DNA of 64,000 bases from Paracentrotus lividus (Eukaryota; Echinodermata; Echinoidea; Camarodonta; Echinidae), in contig CALNVZ010000174.1 in assembly GCA_940671915.1 (NCBI GenBank), forward strand, positions 17,612,970 through 17,676,969. The letters run 5' to 3'. A model generated the notes under the pieces. It did no database searches. It saw nothing but the letters and a program-made list of their open reading frames with translations, and was not told where the DNA came from. Numbering within the stretch: the first letter of the stretch is position 1; each line of letters starts with the position of its first letter. Of this stretch, positions 57,524 through 64,000 are shown in pieces. Both the position numbers and the translations under genes were made by a program.

Positions 57524-58039
57524 TCGCTTGTGACGTTGTACTCTTTTCGCCTCGGAAACGCATCATTTATTGTGTTATAACTTAATAACGTAATTCAAAT
57601 CTCCTATCACGAAAATTTACTCCAGCTTCAGTGTCACTAATTGATGATAGTTAGAAAAAAGATCATACTGGTTTACGATGTTAATTGGTACCGGTGTAGA
57701 CTAGAGATCTCTATGCGTGAAGTTGTTTACTTTTTCCTTATTGGATATTTGAAATGTGAAGTTAGTTACCGTACTTATTCTATATTGGATATTCAATGTG
57801 AAGTTAGTTACTTATTCGATATTCGACATTAAAAGTGAAGTTGTTTACTTTTTCCTTATTGCATATTCAAAATGTGAATTTGGTTATATTCGAAGTCCCA
57901 TCTCTTACAGGAGTTTATATTACATTCATACAAGGTCAAGGACGAAGTGGGCAACCTAGAAATAGTCTCCTTGCCCTAGCTTAATTCAAAAGAACAAGTT
58001 GTTAAAGAATGGGCTATTACAATTTTAATTGAAGGCTTA
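57524..58039. other. Upstream region of ABHD12 and inner part of the palindrome arm
   Basis: Contains the presumed 5' UTR and promoter of the ABHD12-type gene, which I cannot delimit, and a short tandem repeat at 57715-57895. Its inverted copy lies at 60671-61207. Confidence 0.5.
57715..57895. repeat. Short tandem repeat, 4 degenerate units of about 45 bp
   Basis: Units share 'gtgaagtt.gttac' and 'ttattggatatt.aaat' segments (57719, 57758, 57798, 57834). An inverted version is at 60850-61010 in the right arm. Confidence 0.65.
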
Positions 58040-58643
58040 TAGAAAGAGCCTGACGGCCTGGACCGGGCAACCGACGGTCCCTCAAGGTCAATGACAACTT
58101 GGGCAACCCAGAACCATGCAGCTTGCCCCGGTCCAGACCGTCAATAAGTGTCCAATCAACAAATATTAAAGGGCAATTAAGTAGTGGCCAAAATATTTTT
58201 TTTTTTCCAAAATTTTACATCTCCTCAATCAAAGGCTTATGACCAGACCCTGACGGCCTGGACCGGGCAACCGACGGTCCCTCAAGGTCAATGACAACTT
58301 GGGCAACCCATAACCATGCAGCTTGCCCCGGTCCAGACAGTCAATAAGTGTCCAATCAACAAATATTAAAGGGCAAGTAGTGGCCAAAATATTCATTTTT
58401 TTCCCAAAATATTACATCTCCTCAATCAAAGGCTTATGACCAGACCCTGACGGCCTGGACCGGGCAACCGACGTCCCCTCAAGGTCAATGACAACTTGGG
58501 CAACCCAGAACCATGCAGCTTGCCCCGGTCCAGGCCGTCAATAAGTGTCCAATCAAATATTAAAGGGCAAGTAGTGGCCAAAATATTCATTTTTTCTAAA
58601 ATATTACATCTCCTCAATCAAAGGCTTATGACCAGACCCTGAC
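58040..58643. repeat. Hairpin-containing satellite array, left part, about 3 units of 193 bp
   Basis: Each unit opens GACGGCCTGGACCGGGCAAC and about 95 bases later has the inverse GCCCCGGTCCAG.CCGTC. A roughly 98-bp AT-rich spacer (aaatattaaagggcaagtag..., aatcaaaggcttatgacca) leads to the next unit. Units start near 58050, 58251 and 58446. Copies here are nearly identical to each other. Confidence 0.9.
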
Positions 58644-60670
58644 ACAGGGGTCTGCGTCATAACCTAGAACGGAGGATAATTAAATATTTTTGGGAAATAT
58701 GAATATTTTATATGAGAGAGCTTGAGTGTCGCAGCCTGCTTTAATATTTCTATTCGCTGTTGCAGTGGAGGTACATCGCGTTAGTTCGACGGCTGGACCG
58801 GGGCACTATGCCTTATCTATGGTTCGTGGTTGTTGCCCATTAAGCGGTTAGAGACTTGGCTGGGCAGCGGGATGACCGCTGTGTCGGTTCTGTCCCGTCC
58901 CAGGCCGTCAGAGGTGGTCTGGTTTCATTTTGAAGCTTTTGATATGAATGGAGTATGTAATATTTTTGGTAAAAAAAATGGAATATTCTGCCACTAGTTT
59001 GCTTGTGCCCTGATTTATCAGATATGTTTGGGTTGTGATCGTGATGTGACTGGGATAGGTCTGCTGTGGGTAGAGTAGTGTGCGTGAGCGGTTGCTCTGG
59101 AGACCCGGGACCACTCTATGCCATGTGTTTCTGGGACTTGCGGGCAAGGTTAGTCATGGTTGGTACCCAACGTCTCAATTGACTGAGACCGTCCGGTTGC
59201 CCGTCAAGCCGTCAGGGTCTGGTCATAAGCTCTTGTGGATTGAGGAGATGTAAAATTTTGTGGAAAAAAAGAATATTTTGGCCACTACTTGCCCTTTATA
59301 TTTGTGTTGATGGGAGCACTTGATTATTGACGGCCTGGCCCGGTGGACGGCATTCAGGCTCGGCTTATGGTTCGATGAGGTGCCCAACAGAGTTGTCATG
59401 GACCTTGAGGGGACCGTCGGTTGCCGGTCCAGGCCGTCAGGGTCTGGTCATAACCTTTGATTGAGGAGATTAAATATTTTGGGAAAAATGAATATTTTGG
59501 CCACTACTTGCCCTTTATAATGTTGATGGACACCTATTGACGGCCTGGACCGGGGCAGCATATCAGGGTTCTGGGTTGCCCAATTGGACCTTGAGGGACC
59601 GTCGGTTGCCCGGTCCAGGCCGTCAGGGTTCTGTCATAAGCCTTTGATTGAGGAGATGTAATATTTGGGAAAAAAATGAATATTTTGGCCACTACTTGCT
59701 TTTAATTTTGTTGATTGGACACTTATTGACGGCCTGGACCGGGGCAAGCTGCATGGTTCTGGGTTGCCCAAGTTGTCATTGACCTTGAGGGACCGTCGGT
59801 TGCCGCGTCCAGCCCGTCAGGGTCTGGTCATAAGCCTTTGATTGAGGAGATGATAATATTTTGGAAAAAAAAAGAATATTTTGGCCACTTACTTGCCCTT
59901 TAATATTTGTTGATTGGACACTTATTGACGGCTGGACCGGGGCAAGCTGCATGGTTCGTGGTTGCCCTAGATTGTATTGACCTTGAGGGACCGTCGGTTG
60001 CCCGGTCCAGGCGGTCAGGGTCTGTCATAGCCTTTGATTGAGGAAGTGTAAATATTTAAGAAAAATGAATATTTTGGCCACTACTTGCCCTTTAATATTT
60101 GATTGGACACTTATTGACGGCCTGGACCGGGGCAAGCTGCATGGTTCTGGTTGCCCAAGTTGTCATTGACCTTGAGGGACCGTCGGTTTGCCCGGTCCAG
60201 GCCGTCAGGGTCTGGTCTATAGCCTTTGATTGAGGAATTGTAATATTTTGGGGAAAAAATGAATATTTTGGCCACTACTTGCCTTTAATATTTGTTGTTG
60301 ATTTGGTGCGGACACTTATGGGACTGCTCTGGAACTAGGCGGGGCAAGCTGCATGTTATGAGTTGCCATGTGGCATTTTGATAGACAGCTGGCTCGGTCG
60401 TGGGAGGTGCCCGTTGTCAGACGGACCGTCGTTGCCCGGTCCAGTGGCCGTCGGTGTCTGGTCATAAGCCTTTGATTGAGGAAGATGTAAATATTGAAAA
60501 AAAATGAATATTTGTGGCCACTACTTAATGTGCCCTTAATATTTTTGTTGATTGGACACTTATGTGACGGTCTGGACCGGGCAGAGCTGCATGGTTCTGG
60601 GTTGCCCAAGTTGTCCATTGACCTTGAGGGACCGTCGGTGTCTGCCGCGGTCCAGGGCCGTCAGGCTCTT
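58644..60670. repeat. Same satellite array, inverted and noisy, about 9-10 units
   Basis: It reads as the reverse complement of the left array. The junction CCGTCAGGGTCTGG recurs near 58906, 59211, 59431, 59620, 59815, 60010, 60202, 60440 and 60658, spaced about 190-240 bases. Between 58644 and 59210 the units are badly degraded by scattered indels. Later ones are better but still noisy. This pattern differs sharply from the clean left array. Confidence 0.85.
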
Positions 60671-61207
60671 TCTATAAGCCTTCAATTAAAATTGTAATAT
60701 GCCCATTTTTTAACAACTTGTTCTTTTTGAATTAAGCTAGGGCAAGGAGACATATTTCTAGGTTGCCTCACTTCGTCCTTGACCTTGTTATGTGATATGA
60801 TAATTAAACTCCTGTAAGAGTATGGGACTTCGAATTATAACCAAATTCAACATTTTGAATTCTGCAATAAGGAAAAAGTAAACAACTTCACTTTTAATGT
60901 CGATATATACGAAATAAGTAAACTAACTTCACATTGAATACTCCAATATAGTAATAAGTACGTAACTAACTTCACATTTCAAATATCCAATAAGAAAAAG
61001 TAAACAACTTCACGCATAGAGATCTCTAGTCTACACGGTGTACCAATTAACATCGTAAACCAGTATGATCTTTTTTCTAAACTATCATCAATTAGTGACA
61101 CTGAAGCTGGAGTAAATTTTCGTGATAGGAGATTGAATTACGTTATTAAGTTATAACACAATAAATGATGCGTTTCGAGGCGAAAAGAGTACAACGTCAC
61201 AAGCCGA

Positions 61208-61298
61208 ATGTTCACGATGATGCCGATGCAGGCGCTGGAGAGGAACGAAACGCACCGGGAAGTCTCGGCTTTCCAAGAAAACAGAGAGGCGGAGGCGA
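61208..61298 (+). pseudogene. Inverted, frameshifted copy of ABHD12 exon 1
   Basis: Matches 57523-57435 but is 91 instead of 89 bases, with an inserted GA-type pair, one lost G and one extra base in the LARK region. The reading frame is broken. The differences are all of the indel or homopolymer kind expected from raw long-read error. Confidence 0.85.
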
Positions 61299-62689
61299 GT
61301 AAATTTTGCTGTGTAGATTACTGTTAATTGTGCCTGCATTTAATCTCAAAGAAAGGAGAATCCAGAATATATTTAAACTACTTAGCATGCTTAAGTATTT
61401 ATTTTAGAACAGTGACACATCATATGGCATAATCGTGATTGAGTAGGTCTATAGTCTATAGATCTACCTCTAGATCTACGTTAGACAATGATAGACTAGA
61501 ATCTAGATCTAACGTACTTAGACCGAGGATCACAGGATCTACCTCTCCTCGTATCTAGAATAGATGATGATGATGAAGATGTCGTGTTGATGAAGAACCA
61601 TTATTCACTTTGCTACAGCATCGCTTCATTCAGTCACATGCCTGGTTTCCTCTTTTCCACCCCATTCACTTGTGTACGTTCATTTGGGCGAGTGGTTTCC
61701 AAAACGACGATAAAGGCCATCATATCATGTACTAACCCTTTAAGTGTTATCTTTAAAAAGATATTTTTTTTAAAATATGTAATTTAATTTTGTGTCAAAT
61801 AACAGTAGATCTACCGGTATTTTCCTCAACTTTAATAGTTGGAGTGAAAAGAGATAGGACAGTCATTAACTAGGGTTTAGTGGACTAACAGTAATTGCCG
61901 TACATGGGTTATGGTTTGCCAGGAGAAACTGACAGAAAAATTGGCACCTAGATCTAGGCCTTGGGTTCTAGAGTTAATTCAAAGTTGGAGCAAAAGCAAT
62001 TCTGGAAGTAAATAGTCATTTTAGACATTAAAGTTTAATTTCACCTCCATTTTAAAATTTTATGCTGCAATGCAATTGCTGGCATAGGTGTAGATCCTTT
62101 TATTTTGAGGACTATCCAATAAAGTGTTTCAGGGCACCACATTTTGATTGCAATTTGCTTCCTTTTGTGCTTAATAATACATGTCAATGATGCATAGAAC
62201 ATGCATAGATATGGAGTCCTCTATACGACCACAAAAAGCAGAAACACATTTGCAGAAATACGATTTTTAATGAAGGAATTTACTTAATATTTTTTTCCTA
62301 ATTCTGGGAAGGTCAACAGGTATAATTGAATACATTTCGCCTTTTATATCATTCATTGAAATTCTATTAAATTTGTATTTAATCAGAAGAAGAGACTTGT
62401 GGAGTTGGACAACTGTCTGTTAAATTGTGGAAGACTTACAAGGGGTTAAAAACAATAGAAAAGAAAATGACTTGAAAAGACCTTTGTCTTAGGTGATATT
62501 TTAACTCATGCTATTTTGACTTTTGGCGATGTTGACTCTATGTAAGTAGTCATTAACTAATACAAAACAAAACTAATGATAAATATTTTGCCTGAAGACA
62601 AAAACTTGTTAGATCAGGTATTTGTTGCATTCTTCATTTGAGTTTCCATGTAATTATCCATTTTTCCTTTGGTCTATTGTTTGCTAATA

Positions 62690-62819
62690 AAGAGAGCAAT
62701 AATTTGGAGTTGGACATGGAAGATATGTCTGCTGAATTCCCTTTCTATTCTATCCTCATCTTTAGTTCTAGTCTACTTCATACCAGACTTTGCATCTCAG
62801 CTTATCTTCCTCAATTATA
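62690..62819 (+). pseudogene. Inverted, damaged copy of ABHD12 exon 2
   Basis: Matches 56032-55902. The acceptor AG is lost (aatagaaag became aataaag), the donor GTGAGT reads GTGGAG, and two or more internal indels break the frame. It cannot be spliced or translated as it stands. Confidence 0.85.
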
Positions 62820-63577
62820 GTGGAGGTTTAAAGCTACCTTTAACTCTGATTGACAGAATTTTCGGGTATTTTCTTTGCTTGTTTTTTCACTTATTCATAC
62901 ACCTTTTTTTTTTTACTTAGCGGTGTTCTTGACAAATGTACTCTATATAATTTTAACATTTACATGTATAAGTTTGAGATTTGTATTACTATGAGATTAT
63001 TGTTGATTAACTAATTATCAGAAATAAAAATGATCTTTAATCAATGTGAAAGCTGACACAACATTGCATGAAAATTCTGTTTAACTCATTCACTCCCATT
63101 TCATTATACATATTAAATGATTATTTATGTTTAAAAAAATAAAAAATACATGCACTCAACAGTTGAATTAGGTTAGAAACAAATCTCTTAAAAATATAAT
63201 AGGCACCATTAAGATAATAGCAATATGCTTTGTTGTATTTATTATTTGCCAAAGAGATAAGATTTACTTCCTCAGATAAATATCCATCAATATTAATGGG
63301 AATAAACATATATGGTAATTTATCTCGTATCTTATAATATTAATTGTAATTAACTTGGGCAAACAAAGGTTTACAACATGATCATAAAGTAAATTAAGTG
63401 TATAAAAGATTACTGTGAGGTTAACTAAGTGCACTTAAAATTGCCTTCCTGGTAGTTTGTCTGATTTATTGAAAAGCTAAGATTAAATTCATGATTGGGT
63501 TGTCTAAATACCTCTGTAGATACATAGGCCGACAGATTGCCATAAATCTAAATCATGAATTACAGTAAAATTGCATT

Positions 63578-64000
63578 AAAGTGGAGTCTGGGCTGAAATT
63601 CAAAAGTTTTGTAAAGTAAGTAAAATTTAACAAAAACAACACAGAAAATTTCATCAAAATCGGATGAAAAACACCAAAGTTGTGCATTTTTTAGGTTATA
63701 TAATTTTTTCGTAAAACAAGTCTTGATTTGTCTCTAATTGTCTCAAGATTTGAAGTACTATTTGAATATTCAAAATGCGCAAAATGATGATGTTCACAGT
63801 CCCCCTAGTGCTGTACTTGTATATTTTATTATATGAAATCCTATTTTGTCTCATTTTTCATATATTGCTATACAGAAAATTATCCCTCATAATGAAATAG
63901 GTAAAAGCACTAGTGACCTTGAACATTCCATAAGGATTTAATCCCTGATTTTTAGTCCTTGGGGCCGAAAATTTGATAATTGGTATTTCATACCATAAAA
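63578..64000 (+). mobile_element. Partial copy 3 of the 'GGAGTCCGGGCTG' foldback element, cut by window end
   Basis: Inverted counterpart of 54735-55143 within the palindrome; begins 'aaagtggagtctgggctg'. It is a duplicate produced by the palindrome and not a separate insertion. Confidence 0.85.

Larger units (their letters stand above)
60671..63577. repeat. Right arm of the large palindrome, outer part
   Basis: Reverse complement of about 55143-58040 over its whole length, with frequent 1-2 base indels and a few substitutions. It includes damaged copies of ABHD12 exons 1 and 2. No independent gene is present. Confidence 0.9.

Noticed and set aside
59041-60618. Open frames in the noisy palindrome arm (such as 58908-59147 and 60316-60618)
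   Set aside because: They arise in the error-rich satellite copies and have no counterpart in the clean left array.
58040-60670. CRISPR-like array (regular repeats with spacers)
   Set aside because: The genome is eukaryotic, and units of ~193 bp are alike over their whole length, so there are no unique spacers. It is a satellite.

Overview
This is a eukaryotic, AT-rich, repeat-dense nuclear window. I infer a marine deuterostome, most likely a sea urchin or relative. The grounds are two multi-exon metazoan genes with moderate introns, many 'aggcctacatgta'-type words, and many small palindromic (foldback) elements. The species call is inference only. No bacterial gene, CRISPR array, rRNA or tRNA was seen.

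Genes. (1) Positions 57-177 (+) look like the last coding exon of an unrecognised gene, with a poly(A) signal at 319-324. (2) A RhoU/RhoV-type atypical Rho GTPase lies on the minus strand: exon 1 at 26279-25973, exon 2 at 24325-24267 and the start of exon 3 at 17720-17637. The rest of exon 3 and the 3' UTR lie at 16144-17400 on the OPPOSITE strand, next to a 25-base N gap and with two frameshifts. This looks like a local assembly inversion. (3) An ABHD12-type lipase lies on the minus strand from 57523 down to about 46813, as 12 phase-consistent exons encoding about 384 residues. It carries the membrane segment, HGNxG, GHSLG, HAEDD and a C-terminal GHK histidine, and probably has a long 3' UTR down to about 43571.

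Right end. From about 54735 to the window end the sequence is a giant palindrome turning at about 58643. The left arm carries intact ABHD12 exons 1-2. The right arm carries their reverse complement with many small indels. The centre is an array of ~193-bp units, each containing a ~95-bp hairpin (GACGGCCTGGACCGG...). The sequence is worst just after the turning point, as expected for a foldback (template-complement) long read built into the assembly. A true inverted duplication is the alternative.

The rest is intergenic or intronic and holds at least a dozen terminal-inverted-repeat elements. These include a TA-flanked mariner-like foldback (30335-30984), an element with an 8-bp target duplication (38001-38409), a perfect-ended palindromic MITE (27921-28050), a 14-kb-region element with nested tandem structure (13123-14215), and two families with copies in opposite or repeated placement inside ABHD12. 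Microsatellites and homopolymer runs are common. I found no coherent new multi-gene system; the most notable structures are the palindrome with its hairpin satellite and the inverted RhoU exon.
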